Shown: positions 8,231 to 17,667 of the stretch, one piece after another
How the letters are laid out: every line of letters begins with the position of its first letter
Position numbering within the stretch: position 1 is the first letter of the stretch
Origin: Pseudomonadota bacterium
GTDB lineage: Bacteria > Myxococcota_A > Polyangia > Polyangiales > Polyangiaceae
DNA: 64,000 nt
Assembly: GCA_023431345.1 (NCBI GenBank)
Contig: JAEYWK010000160.1
Span: 13,388-77,387, forward strand
Direction of reading: 5' to 3'
Translations under genes and position numbers: made by a program
Notes under the pieces: generated by a model
Seen by the model: the letters and a program-made list of their open reading frames with translations, nothing else
Database searches by the model: none
Told to the model about the DNA's origin: nothing

Positions 8231-9286
8231 GTGAGCGAGGAGCGCACATCACCCCACTCGATTCGTAAGACCAGCGGCGGCGTCTTACGAACTTCAGGAA
8301 AACGGCGCGTCGTCGCGATTACGGGCGCGTCGACCTTCTTAGGACTCAATTTGATTGGCCTCTTGGAAGACGACCCGCGCGTCGCCAAGATCGTGTGTCT
8401 AGACACCACACCGCCCCCTACTGCGGGCCAGAAGTCGCGCTTCTACGAGCTCGATTTGGTCCACCCCGCCGCTGAGGAGCGCCTGTCGGAGGTGCTGGCG
8501 GCCGAGACGGTCGACACCGTCGTTCACCTGGGTCTCCTCGAGTCCCCCACCAGGGAGACGAGCTACGGTCACGAGCTCGAAGGCGTCGGCACCATGCAGG
8601 TGCTGAACGCCTGCCGCCGGGCGCGCACGCACAAGCTGATCGTTCGCAGCTTCACCTGGCTGTACGGCGCGCGCGCGACGAACCCCGCCTTCTTGTCGGA
8701 GAAGCACGCGCTGCGGGCCCACGCTCACGACCCCTTCTTTCAAGACAAGCTGGCGGTCGAAGAGCAGCTGTTGCGCTTCCGAAAGCCGGGCCAGGGCCGC
8801 ATCGTCACCGTGCTGCGCACGGCTCCGATCATGGGGCCCAGCGCCGACAACTTCGTCACGCGCTACCTGCGCCTGGCGCGAGTGCCCACCGTGCTCGGTT
8901 TCGATCCGCTGTGGCAGTTCCTGCACGAAGCGGACGCGGTGTCGGGCCTGAAGCTGGCCGTCGATCGCGACGCTCACGGCGTGTTCAACCTCGCGAGTGA
9001 TGGAGTGCTGCCGCTCAGTATGGCCATCCGCCTGGTGGGGCGAAGGCGCCTCGCGCTCCCGCGCGCGCTGCTCCGCCCCACGCTCGGCGCGCTGTGGCTG
9101 AGCAAGCGCGGTGACTCGCCGCCCTCGGTGCTCGACTACCTCCAGTATGCGTGCGTCGCCGACGGCTCCCTCGCCAAGAGCCGCCTGGGCTTCGTGCCCG
9201 TATTCACGAGCCGTGAGGCGCTCAGCGATTTTGCTTCGGCCGAACAACTGCGTGAAGCCAAGCTGCTCTCGGAGACTCCCGCGTGA
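8231..9286 (+). CDS. NAD-dependent epimerase/dehydratase-like (extended SDR) protein without the catalytic Tyr
   Basis: A protein of about 351 residues with an extended-SDR Rossmann fold: RVVAITGASTFLGLNLIGLL carries TGxxxxLG, and TVVHLGLLESP is the following strand. At the YxxxK position the sequence is DPFFQDKLAVEEQL, so Lys is kept but the Tyr is Phe. Dehydrogenase chemistry may be lost; binding or a different reaction is possible. The GTG at 8231 is preferred because the open frame upstream overlaps the divergent kinase gene without similarity; no Met, Val-GTG or Leu-TTG lies closer to the Rossmann start. The stop overlaps the acyltransferase start, suggesting joint action in lipid metabolism. 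Confidence 0.85.
   Translation: MSEERTSPHSIRKTSGGVLRTSGKRRVVAITGASTFLGLNLIGLLEDDPRVAKIVCLDTTPPPTAGQKSRFYELDLVHPAAEERLSEVLAAETVDTVVHLGLLESPTRETSYGHELEGVGTMQVLNACRRARTHKLIVRSFTWLYGARATNPAFLSEKHALRAHAHDPFFQDKLAVEEQLLRFRKPGQGRIVTVLRTAPIMGPSADNFVTRYLRLARVPTVLGFDPLWQFLHEADAVSGLKLAVDRDAHGVFNLASDGVLPLSMAIRLVGRRRLALPRALLRPTLGALWLSKRGDSPPSVLDYLQYACVADGSLAKSRLGFVPVFTSREALSDFASAEQLREAKLLSETPA
8262..8291. promoter_or_regulatory. Perfect 10-base inverted repeat inside the SDR 5' coding region
   Basis: TTCGTAAGAC at 8262-8271 is repeated in reverse complement as GTCTTACGAA at 8282-8291, with a 10-base spacer. It falls in codons 11-20 of the SDR gene, in a stretch less GC-rich than its surroundings. It could be a repressor site or an mRNA hairpin near the start codon. 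Confidence 0.6.
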
Positions 9287-10728
9287 CCCGCAAGGACAAG
9301 AAGCTAGACAAGACGCCCGCGCGCGCCGCCAGCGACGCGGGCGCCAAGAAGCGCAAGGGCGAAACGGCCGACGTCTTGCGCGTTCGCTCGCGCAGCGAGG
9401 CACCCCGCAAGGGCAAGTCGAAGAAGCGAGGCAAACACCGGCTCGAAAGCGCGACGCCGCCCGTCGTGGCGCCGGCCGAGCCCGAGCCCGCGCCCGCGCC
9501 CGCTGAGCCCACCCGACCGCTCGACGCCGAGGTGCTGCCTCACGTCGATCTCGAGGGCGCGAGCTATGACCTCACCGCCGACGATGAGCTGAGCGCGGAC
9601 GCCCCCGAGCTCGGCATCGGCTCGCGCATCGTTCCGCCCACCGTGCGCTTCGAGGACGACGCGCTCGACAGCGACAGCGACAGCGATAGCCTCGCCCCCG
9701 CCGCGATGAGCGGGGACGTCGAAGCGCAAATCCGCGCGCTCGAAGCTCGCCTCGACGGCTTGATCCACGGCGCCGCGCGGCCCGAGGCGTCGCCGCCCGT
9801 CAGCCTGCGCCCGCTCGACGCCGAACCGCCTTCGCGCGACGACGGCGAGACGCCGGAGAGCGCCGAAGCCATCGCGGTCGAGAACGTGGCCGAGCTCGCC
9901 GGCAGCCAGTATTACGTTCAGAAGTGGGGTCGCAAGGGCCTGCGGGCGCGCGCGGAAGAGGTCGATGAGTTCGGGCTGGATCGCAGCTTCGACGCGAAGC
10001 TCCGCCCCGTGCTCGACTTCGCCTACAAGCGCTATTTTCGCATTCAGACCGAGGGCATCGAGAACGTGCCGAGCGAAGGGCGAGCGGTCGTCGTCGGCAA
10101 TCACTCCGGCTCGATACCCATCGACGGCTTGATGCTGCGCACGGCCCTGCGCGTGGATCACCCTGCGGGCCGCGATCTGCGCTGGCTCGCCGAAGACTTC
10201 TTGTTTTACCTGCCGTTCGCGGGCGTCTTCATGAACCGCGCTGGCGCCGTGCGCGCCTGCCAAGAGAACGCGGAGCGGCTCCTGTCGCGTGACAACTTGA
10301 TCGCGGTGTTCCCCGAGGGCGTTCAGGGCATCCGTAAGCTCTTTCGCGATCGCTACCGCCTGCAGCGCTTCGGGCGAGGCGGCTACATCCGTTTGTGCCT
10401 GCGCACGCGCGCGCCGCTCATTCCCTGCGCCATCATCGGCGGCGAAGAGTCGAGCCCGCTGCTCTACCGCTTCGACGCGCTGGCGGATCTGCTGCGCATC
10501 CCGTACCTGCCCGTAACTCCGACGTTCCCGGCGCTGGGCGCCCTCGGGCTCGTGCCCGCGCCGACGAAGTGGCGCATCAAGTTCGCGGAGCCGATTCGCT
10601 TCGACAACTACGGGCCGGAAGCCGCCGACGACGACCTGCTCGTCGGGCGCCTCTCGGAGCGCGTTCGCAGCACGATTCAAAGCATGCTCGATAGCGGCCT
10701 CCAACAGCGCCGTAGCGTCTGGTTCTGA
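9283..10728 (+). CDS. Lysophospholipid/glycerolipid acyltransferase with long disordered N-terminus
   Basis: A 481-residue protein. About 200 N-terminal residues are charged and low-complexity: a Lys-rich start, then acidic DSDSDSDS-type runs. The C-terminal half is an LPLAT-type domain: VVGNHSGSIPIDGLML is the HxxxxxxD version seen in the MGAT/DGAT-like subgroup, and VFPEGVQGIRKLF is the second acyltransferase motif. It would acylate a glycerolipid or similar acceptor at the membrane. The GTG at 9283 overlaps the SDR stop (GTGA), so the two are coupled. The length of the N-terminal extension is unusual for the family. Confidence 0.88.
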   Translation: MTRKDKKLDKTPARAASDAGAKKRKGETADVLRVRSRSEAPRKGKSKKRGKHRLESATPPVVAPAEPEPAPAPAEPTRPLDAEVLPHVDLEGASYDLTADDELSADAPELGIGSRIVPPTVRFEDDALDSDSDSDSLAPAAMSGDVEAQIRALEARLDGLIHGAARPEASPPVSLRPLDAEPPSRDDGETPESAEAIAVENVAELAGSQYYVQKWGRKGLRARAEEVDEFGLDRSFDAKLRPVLDFAYKRYFRIQTEGIENVPSEGRAVVVGNHSGSIPIDGLMLRTALRVDHPAGRDLRWLAEDFLFYLPFAGVFMNRAGAVRACQENAERLLSRDNLIAVFPEGVQGIRKLFRDRYRLQRFGRGGYIRLCLRTRAPLIPCAIIGGEESSPLLYRFDALADLLRIPYLPVTPTFPALGALGLVPAPTKWRIKFAEPIRFDNYGPEAADDDLLVGRLSERVRSTIQSMLDSGLQQRRSVWF

Positions 10729-10787
10729 GCCAGCGCGCCGCCCATGCTCCCCAAGTCGGGCCTGGTCAGCCGCTCGAGAAGAAGCCG

Positions 10788-11681
10788 ATGACAGTGCGTT
10801 CCGGAGTAGCCGTGGTGGACAAGCCGCGCGGCGTCACCAGCCACACGGTGGTGGCGCAGGCGCGGCGCTTGTTCGGCCGCAAAGACGTCGGACACGCCGG
10901 CACGCTGGATCCGATGGCGACGGGGGTGCTGCTCCTGCTGGTCGGGCAGGCCACCAAGCTGTCCGGCTACCTCACGGCTGACTCGAAGCGCTACGCGGCG
11001 CAGATCAGCTTTGGACGAGCGACCACCACCCTCGACGCAGAGGGCGAGACCACGGCCGAGGCCGAGCCGTCCCCCGAACAGCTGACCCAGGGCCGGGTGG
11101 AAGCAGCTCTCGAGGCCGAGCGAGCGCGCACGGAGCAGGTGCCGCCCGCCGTCAGCGCGATCAAGGTCCAGGGCGAGCGCGCGTACCACCTCGCCCGCCA
11201 AGGCAACGCGCCCGAGCTTTCGCCCCGCGCCGTGCGGGTCCTGGGGCTCACGCTGAAGGAGCTCGCTCCCCCCTTGCTCGAGTGCGAGCTGTGGGTGTCG
11301 AAGGGTTACTACGTGCGCTCGCTGGCGCGCGATCTGGGCGAGCGCCTCGGGCTGCCTGCGCACCTCTCCGGCCTGCGACGGCTGGCGAGCGGCCCTTTTC
11401 GGATCGAGCAGGCGTGCGCCTGGCCCGCGCCCCAGCCGCCGCCGCTGCTAGGCCTGGCCGAGGCCGCCGCGTCCGTGCTGCCGGCCTGTCGCCTCACGGC
11501 CGACGCCGTGACGCGCGCACGGCAAGGCAAGCCGCTGTCACCGGCCGATTTCACCGAGCTGCCGAGCGAAGCTCCCGACCAGCTCGGGGCGTGGCTCACC
11601 CCTGAAGGTGAGCTCGTCGCCATCGGCAGCGCAGCCGGTGAGCTACGTGTCGTGCGCGGCTTCAACGCCGAGCCGGCCTGA
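10788..11681 (+). CDS. truB: tRNA pseudouridine-55 synthase
   Basis: A 297-residue TruB that forms pseudouridine 55 in the T-loop of tRNA. VVDKPRGVTSHTVVAQAR and GHAGTLDPMATGVLLLL (catalytic Asp in TLDP) are diagnostic, as is KRYAAQISFG. The C-terminal part has a PUA-like tail (from about 235) after FRIEQACAWP. It is 59 bases after the acyltransferase and convergent with the next gene. A ribosome-maturation neighbour such as rbfA is not present. Confidence 0.95.
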   Translation: MTVRSGVAVVDKPRGVTSHTVVAQARRLFGRKDVGHAGTLDPMATGVLLLLVGQATKLSGYLTADSKRYAAQISFGRATTTLDAEGETTAEAEPSPEQLTQGRVEAALEAERARTEQVPPAVSAIKVQGERAYHLARQGNAPELSPRAVRVLGLTLKELAPPLLECELWVSKGYYVRSLARDLGERLGLPAHLSGLRRLASGPFRIEQACAWPAPQPPPLLGLAEAAASVLPACRLTADAVTRARQGKPLSPADFTELPSEAPDQLGAWLTPEGELVAIGSAAGELRVVRGFNAEPA

Positions 11682-11690
11682 CAGCCTCGG

Positions 11691-12329
11691 TCAGCGCACG
11701 ACCACCTCAGCGCTGAGGCCGCGCCGTTCGAGCCGCGACCGCAAGCGCTCGACCATGCCGGCCGCGCTCGTGTCCGCGGGCAGGCTGAGCTCCACGGAGA
11801 CCTGCCCCGCCTCCGCCACCACCAGCAGCTCGGCCCCGGCGAAGCGCCCCTCAGCGATGTCGATGCGCGCGACTCCGCGGCGCTGATCGCCGCCGAGGGC
11901 CACCCGCTTCACCCAGCGCTCCATCAAGCTCGACAGCTCCGGGGTCGGCTGCGGCGCGGCCACGGCGACCGAAGCCGGAGCGACGACCGTCTCCCCCGTC
12001 ATCGGGCCGAGGACGGCTAGCCACTCCGCGAGATCCAGCTCTCGCCCTGCCGGGCTCGACGGCTCGTCGGCGGCAACCACTCCCGGCCGCCCGTCCGTTT
12101 CAGGTATTTCACGCCCGGGCAGCGAGGGCCGCCTGGGGGCACCGTCCATCATTTCGGGCCCCACGAGAGGCGCCTCGGTCGCCGCCGTTCGACGGCGCAA
12201 AACGGAGCTAAATAGTTCGTTGTTTCCGGCAGTTGGAACCAGCCGAACCTGACCCGCGACGGCCCGATCCGGCCGGTGGGTTGAAGGCGCGGACGACACG
12301 GGTTGCACCATGTAGGTCTGTTCGGTCAC
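11691..12329 (-). CDS. Protein of unknown function, possible FliK/YscP-like C-terminal domain
   Basis: A 212-residue protein. The first 130 residues are Pro/Ala-rich and probably disordered. The last 75 residues form a compact alpha/beta region: GVARIDIAEGRFAGAELLVV, then QVSVELSLPADTSAAG, then an amphipathic helix MVERLRSRLERRGLSAEVVV. This strand-strand-helix order resembles the C-terminal domain of needle/hook length regulators (FliK, YscP/HrpP), but the likeness is weak and no secretion genes are nearby. The gene is convergent with truB, with only a 9-base gap holding a small CTGAC/GTCAG hairpin. Confidence 0.45.
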   Translation of the reverse strand: MTEQTYMVQPVSSAPSTHRPDRAVAGQVRLVPTAGNNELFSSVLRRRTAATEAPLVGPEMMDGAPRRPSLPGREIPETDGRPGVVAADEPSSPAGRELDLAEWLAVLGPMTGETVVAPASVAVAAPQPTPELSSLMERWVKRVALGGDQRRGVARIDIAEGRFAGAELLVVAEAGQVSVELSLPADTSAAGMVERLRSRLERRGLSAEVVVR

Positions 12330-12410
12330 CGGGAGCGCGGGTTGCGTCCCTCCGCTACCGTCCGCTAAGAACTCCTGACAAGGAGGCCCGGCCCCGCCCG
12401 GGCATCGGAT

Positions 12411-13730
12411 TTGGACTCGGTTCCACCAGTATTTACCCCCGCCATTCTCGTCGCTTTCATCCCCGCTCTCATCGCAGCGACGTCGGCGGCTGCTAGCTGG
12501 TCGATCGGAGCGCTCTCCGACGCCAGGCGGCTCGCCTTGCGCGAAAGTCTAACCGGCGGCGCCGGCCAGGCTCTCGAGCGCTATGAGGAGCGAGGCAGCG
12601 CCATCGAGTCGCGCTGGCTGGTGATTCGCGCCCTGGGCACGTCGCTGACTGCGCTGCTCATCGGGCAGCGTCTGCCCGACTTCGACGGCTGGATGCCGGC
12701 GGTGGCCGCGCTGGGCGCGCTCGTGGCTTACGGCATTCCCAGCGAGATCGGCCGCGTCATCGGGACTCGCAACCCAGAGCGCATGGCGCCGCTCTTGCTG
12801 CGCCTCGTGCGGCCGTTCGAGATCTTGGTCGCGCCGATCGCGGTGCCTATCTTGCTGATCGGTCGCCTCTTCGAGTCGAAGTCCGAGAGCCGGCCAACGC
12901 CTGCGCCGGGGCTCGTCGAGAGCGAGGTGCAGATGCTCGTCAACGAGGGAGAGCTCAGCGGCTCCCTCGGCCACGAGCAGTCCGAGATGATCCGTAACGT
13001 GCTGGATTTCCGCGACATTACGGCAGGGCAGCTGATGGTGCCGCGCACGCAGGTGCACGCCATCGAGATCGACTCGCCCGTCCCCGACGTGCTGCGGCAG
13101 ATCGCGGAGAGCGAGCACTCGCGCTACCCCGTGTTCCGCGAGAACATCGACAACGTGGTCGGCGTTCTGCACTCGAAGGACCTGCTGCCGCACCTGGCGC
13201 GCGGCGATCTCGAGAAGGTGGGCTTGCCGGTGCTGGTCAGGCAACCCGTCGTGTTCGTGCCGGAGAGCCAACCCGCCGACAGCGTGCTGCGCGAGATGCG
13301 CGCGGGTAAGCATCACCTGGCGGTGGTGCTCGACGAGTTCGGCGGCACCGCGGGGATCGTCACGCTCGAGAACTTGCTCGAGCAGATCGTCGGCGACATC
13401 CGTGATGAGCACGACGTCGAAGAGCCGCCGATCGCGGACCTCGGCGATGGCAAGCTGTTGGTCGATGCCAGCGTGTCGATCGCCGACTTGAGTCGCTACC
13501 TGGGCGCCGAGCTGCCGACCGACGGCGACTTCCACACCCTGGCCGGCTTCGTGGTAGCCGAGCTCGGCACGGTGCCGGAGGTGGGCGTGCGTCTCACGGC
13601 CTTCGAGCTCGACTTCGAGGTCAAGGAAGCCGACGAGCGCCGCGTGCTCAAGGTCGAGATCACGCGCCGCTCGCCGCCCGCCGAGTCGATTCTGCCGCGC
13701 AGTAGCTCGCGCATTCCCGTCGCCAGCTGA
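12411..13730 (+). CDS. CorC/HlyC-type transporter-associated protein (CNNM, CBS pair, CorC domain)
   Basis: A 439-residue membrane protein. N-terminal hydrophobic helices (FTPAILVAFIPALIAATSAA, LVAYGIPSEIGRVIG, LVAPIAVPILLIGRLF) match a CNNM/DUF21-like domain. HEQSEMIRNVLDFRDITAGQ and LMVPRTQVHAIE introduce a CBS pair (about 205-330; AVVLDEFGGTAGIVTLENLL). The C-terminal CorC_HlyC domain (about 345-425) includes DASVSIADLSRYLGAELP and FHTLAGFVVAELG. Relatives act in Mg2+/Co2+ homeostasis or membrane quality control. The TTG at 12411 is the likely start; AGGAGG at 12381 is too far to help. A bidirectional terminator follows. Confidence 0.88.
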   Translation: MDSVPPVFTPAILVAFIPALIAATSAAASWSIGALSDARRLALRESLTGGAGQALERYEERGSAIESRWLVIRALGTSLTALLIGQRLPDFDGWMPAVAALGALVAYGIPSEIGRVIGTRNPERMAPLLLRLVRPFEILVAPIAVPILLIGRLFESKSESRPTPAPGLVESEVQMLVNEGELSGSLGHEQSEMIRNVLDFRDITAGQLMVPRTQVHAIEIDSPVPDVLRQIAESEHSRYPVFRENIDNVVGVLHSKDLLPHLARGDLEKVGLPVLVRQPVVFVPESQPADSVLREMRAGKHHLAVVLDEFGGTAGIVTLENLLEQIVGDIRDEHDVEEPPIADLGDGKLLVDASVSIADLSRYLGAELPTDGDFHTLAGFVVAELGTVPEVGVRLTAFELDFEVKEADERRVLKVEITRRSPPAESILPRSSSRIPVAS

Positions 13731-13734
13731 CAAA

Positions 13735-13773
13735 ATACGAAAAGGCCGCCCGCTACCGGACGGCCTTTCGTAT
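13735..13773. terminator. Bidirectional intrinsic terminator
   Basis: ATACGAAAAGGCCG (13735-13748) pairs with CGGCCTTTCGTAT (13761-13773) across a 12-base loop, with A-rich and T-rich flanks. It lies between convergent genes ending at 13730 and 13789, so it can serve both. Confidence 0.85.
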
Positions 13774-13788
13774 CGGAGCTGAGCTCGC

Positions 13789-14937
13789 TTACTGCGGGCT
13801 GGCGCCGATTTGCTTGAGCTTCTTCACCAGCGTCTGGCCCTGCTCGAGCAGGCCGACCTTCTCTTCACCGGGGGTCGGGTTGCCGCGCAGCACTTCTTCC
13901 ATGCCGGTCAGCTCACGACGGATGCTGAAGAGAACGTCGTTCGGGCACACCAAGGGTTGCGTGCTGGGGTCGACGGGAATGAAGGTCGGATCTTCGCTGG
14001 CCGCCTCGCCACGCAGGTAGCGCTTGACGGTGACCTTCTTCTTGTTCTCCATCACCTCGAACGACTCGGGCCACGCCTTCTTGTCGGGGCTTTGGACGAG
14101 GAACGGCGTCGGAAGGGGCTGCATGGAGGCGATCGGGCCGAACGGCGAACCGCCGACGATCACCGACCAACGCACGACCGGGTTCTTCTGGCCGTCGAGG
14201 AACTCCTGGACGCCCTTCTTGTTGCGACCGAGGACGCTCTTGATCTTGTCCTTCTGATCGTTGGCTTCGGCGGAGGCCGTCGCGAACGTCACCAGACCGT
14301 TGAGCACGTCGGACTTGAAACGGCCGATGCCTTTGCCGCTCAGGTTCGCCCCGCTGAAGGGGATGTTGAGGGCGCCCAGCTTGGTGACCTCTTCCTCCGG
14401 GTACTCCGCTTTGCCGAGCTTCTCTTTGGCCGTCTTGATCACGCCGGCCAGCTCTTCGATCTTGGCGTTCGTCGCCTCGAGGTCTTTCACGAGGTCTTGC
14501 GCGCCCTGCACGGCCGCGGTCGTGCCCTTGCCGCGCTCTGAGGCACCGCCGAGCGTGAAGCCGATGCCGACGCCGATGACGCACGTCACGAGGGCGAGCA
14601 TGAGCACCTTCGTCCGCCCACCTTTTTGAGCCGCAACGACGTCATCGCTCATCTCGAAGCGGATGGTCGCCGCCTGCGCGACGGGCGCCGCTGCGGGCGC
14701 CAAGGCACCGTACGGGTTGGTGGCGTCGACGACGGGCGCGGAGGGGCGAGCCACCGCGGGCTGCGACTGGAATGGCGGCGCCGGGATGCCACTCGGCATG
14801 GGCGAACCGATGCCGCTCGGCTTCGGAATCCCCGCAGGCGGGGGAATGGAACCACCCGGACCTACGGCCGGAGTGCTAACCGTTTTCTTACCGAGCCGGG
14901 CCTTTAAATCGATCTTGGGCTTCTTGTCCTCAGACAT
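13789..14937 (-). CDS. Single-pass membrane protein of unknown function
   Basis: A 382-residue protein. A Lys-rich start is followed by a Pro/Gly-rich linker (about 25-90). One membrane helix follows at about 110-130 (KVLMLALVTCVIGVGIGFTLGG). Downstream are a short coiled-coil-like segment (AQDLVKDLEATNAKIEEL), KSDVLNGLVTFATASAEAND, and a folded C-terminal region with VRWSVIVGGSPFG and LFSIRRELTGMEEVLRG. The layout predicts a cytoplasmic N-terminal linker and a periplasmic C-terminal domain. No known domain was recognised; comparable proteins seem likely to be lineage-specific. It is divergent from the trp genes. Confidence 0.75.
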   Translation of the reverse strand: MSEDKKPKIDLKARLGKKTVSTPAVGPGGSIPPPAGIPKPSGIGSPMPSGIPAPPFQSQPAVARPSAPVVDATNPYGALAPAAAPVAQAATIRFEMSDDVVAAQKGGRTKVLMLALVTCVIGVGIGFTLGGASERGKGTTAAVQGAQDLVKDLEATNAKIEELAGVIKTAKEKLGKAEYPEEEVTKLGALNIPFSGANLSGKGIGRFKSDVLNGLVTFATASAEANDQKDKIKSVLGRNKKGVQEFLDGQKNPVVRWSVIVGGSPFGPIASMQPLPTPFLVQSPDKKAWPESFEVMENKKKVTVKRYLRGEAASEDPTFIPVDPSTQPLVCPNDVLFSIRRELTGMEEVLRGNPTPGEEKVGLLEQGQTLVKKLKQIGASPQ

Positions 14938-15151
14938 ACTAGCTGACTCGCCGGGGTGGGATCAGTGCGCAAAACTGCGCTGGCCAGGTGGGCGACGGGC
15001 CGGGACACTACAGGCAGCGTACGGCCCGGGCAAGGTTGAAATTCCACTTCCAGCGTGAAGCACCCGGGCCGGCCGGCAGCTCGAGCGACAGCGCTTCCTC
15101 GGAGTCTCGAGAGCAGCGCACGGCGCGCCGCTTTGACCGACCCGACCCCGG

Positions 15152-15759
15152 ATGCCACCCTCGCGCCCATCGATGGCGCGATCCGGACGCCCTCCGCGCG
15201 TGCTGGTGGTCGATAATTACGACTCGTTCACCTACAACCTCGTTCAGAGCTTGCTCGCGCTCGGCGCGCTCTGCACGGTTCGGAAGAACGACGAGCTGTC
15301 GATGGCCGAAGCGAAGGCGGCCGAGGTGGACGGCGTCTTGATTTCGCCAGGGCCGGGCAGCCCGGACGACGCGGGGATATCGCTCGAGGTCATCAGCCAG
15401 CTGCGGGGGCGGCGCCCGATCCTCGGCGTGTGCTTGGGGCACCAGGCCATCGCGCAGGTCCTGGGAGCGCGCGTGACGCGCGGCGCTGCGCCGGTACACG
15501 GCAAGACTTCGCCCATTTTTCACGATGGAAAAGGCGTTTTCGCGGGCCTACCGCGCCCGTTCGACGCCACGCGCTATCACTCGCTCGTGGTCGAGCGCGA
15601 GAGCTTGCCTTCGGGGCTGCAAGTCAGCGCCGAGACCGCGAGCGGCGAAATCATGGGCCTGCGCCAGCCCGCGCTGCGCCTCGAGGGCGTACAGTTTCAT
15701 CCGGAATCGATCTTGACTGAGCACGGCCCTCGCCTCGTGCAAAACTGGCTCATCTCGTT

Positions 15760-15763
<4 letters not shown>
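15152..15763 (+). CDS. trpG: Anthranilate synthase glutaminase component
   Basis: A class I glutamine amidotransferase of about 200 residues, giving ammonia to TrpE (or PabB). VVDNYDSFTYNLVQSLL is the N-terminal signature, GVCLGHQAIAQ holds the nucleophile Cys, and GVQFHPESILTEHG holds the His/Glu pair. Coupling to trpD supports TrpG over PabA, although one protein may serve both. The N-terminus is uncertain: ATG 15152, ATG 15173 or GTG 15200 are possible, and the last gives the family-typical beginning MLVVDNYDSF. No trpE is present upstream. Confidence 0.93.
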
Positions 15764-16845
<1,082 letters not shown>

Positions 16846-16848
16846 GCC

Positions 16849-17619
16849 ATGGGCGTCCTCGAGCAAATCTTGGAGCAAAAGCGGAGTGAGCTGCCCGCTT
16901 TGAAGGCGCGCGCCTTGCCGGCGCCCCCGCCGCGGCGCGCGCTCGCCCTCGATCGGGCCAGCAACGCGGGCCGCCTCAGCCTGATCGCCGAAATCAAGCG
17001 TCGCTCACCGTCGGCAGGTCGGCTCTCGACGGTGCTCTCGGTCGCCGAGCGCGCGCTCGCCTACGAGCGCGCGGGCGCGGCCATGCTGAGCGTGCTCTGC
17101 GACAGTCGCTTCTTCGACGGTGAATACGCCCATTTGCAGGAAGCCCGCGCCGCCACGAGCCTGCCGCTTTTGTGCAAGGAGTTCGTGATCGATCCGCTGC
17201 AGCTCACGGTAGCGCGCGCGTTCGGCGCCGACGCCGTGCTCCTGATCGTGCGGTGCTTGTCGGGCGGGCAGACGCGCGAGCTGGTCAGCTGCGCGCGCGA
17301 GCAGCAGCTCGTGCCGTTCGTCGAGGTCGCGACGGAAGCCGAGCTGTCCACGGCGCTCGACGCAGGGGCGGACCTGATCGGCGTCAACGCGCGCGATCTC
17401 GACACGCTCGTGATGGACGCCGAGCGCGCGGCGCGGGTGCTGGCCGCCATCCCGACCAGCGTGACGCGCGTGCACCTGTCGGGGCTGTCGAAGCCGGCGG
17501 ACGTGCAGCGCATCCGCGCGAGCGGGGCGGACGCGGCGCTCGTCGGCGAGGCGCTGATGCGCGCGGACGATCCGGGGCCGCTCCTCTCCGAGCTGAGCCG
17601 GTCCGCGCGCGGCGGATAG
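16849..17619 (+). CDS. trpC: Indole-3-glycerol phosphate synthase
   Basis: A 256-residue TIM-barrel enzyme that closes the indole ring from CdRP. LIAEIKRRSPSAGRLS supplies the phosphate/substrate Lys, LLCKEFVIDPLQL the second catalytic Lys-Glu region, and LIGVNARDLDTLVMD the Asn-Arg motif; the phosphate loop follows at VHLSGLSKPADVQRI. Third gene of trpGDC. No trpF, trpB or trpA is found within the window. Confidence 0.95.
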   Translation: MGVLEQILEQKRSELPALKARALPAPPPRRALALDRASNAGRLSLIAEIKRRSPSAGRLSTVLSVAERALAYERAGAAMLSVLCDSRFFDGEYAHLQEARAATSLPLLCKEFVIDPLQLTVARAFGADAVLLIVRCLSGGQTRELVSCAREQQLVPFVEVATEAELSTALDAGADLIGVNARDLDTLVMDAERAARVLAAIPTSVTRVHLSGLSKPADVQRIRASGADAALVGEALMRADDPGPLLSELSRSARGG

Positions 17620-17667
17620 ACCGCGTTTTTGGCCGAGCGGGGCCGACGCGGCTAGAGTGAGGTCGCC

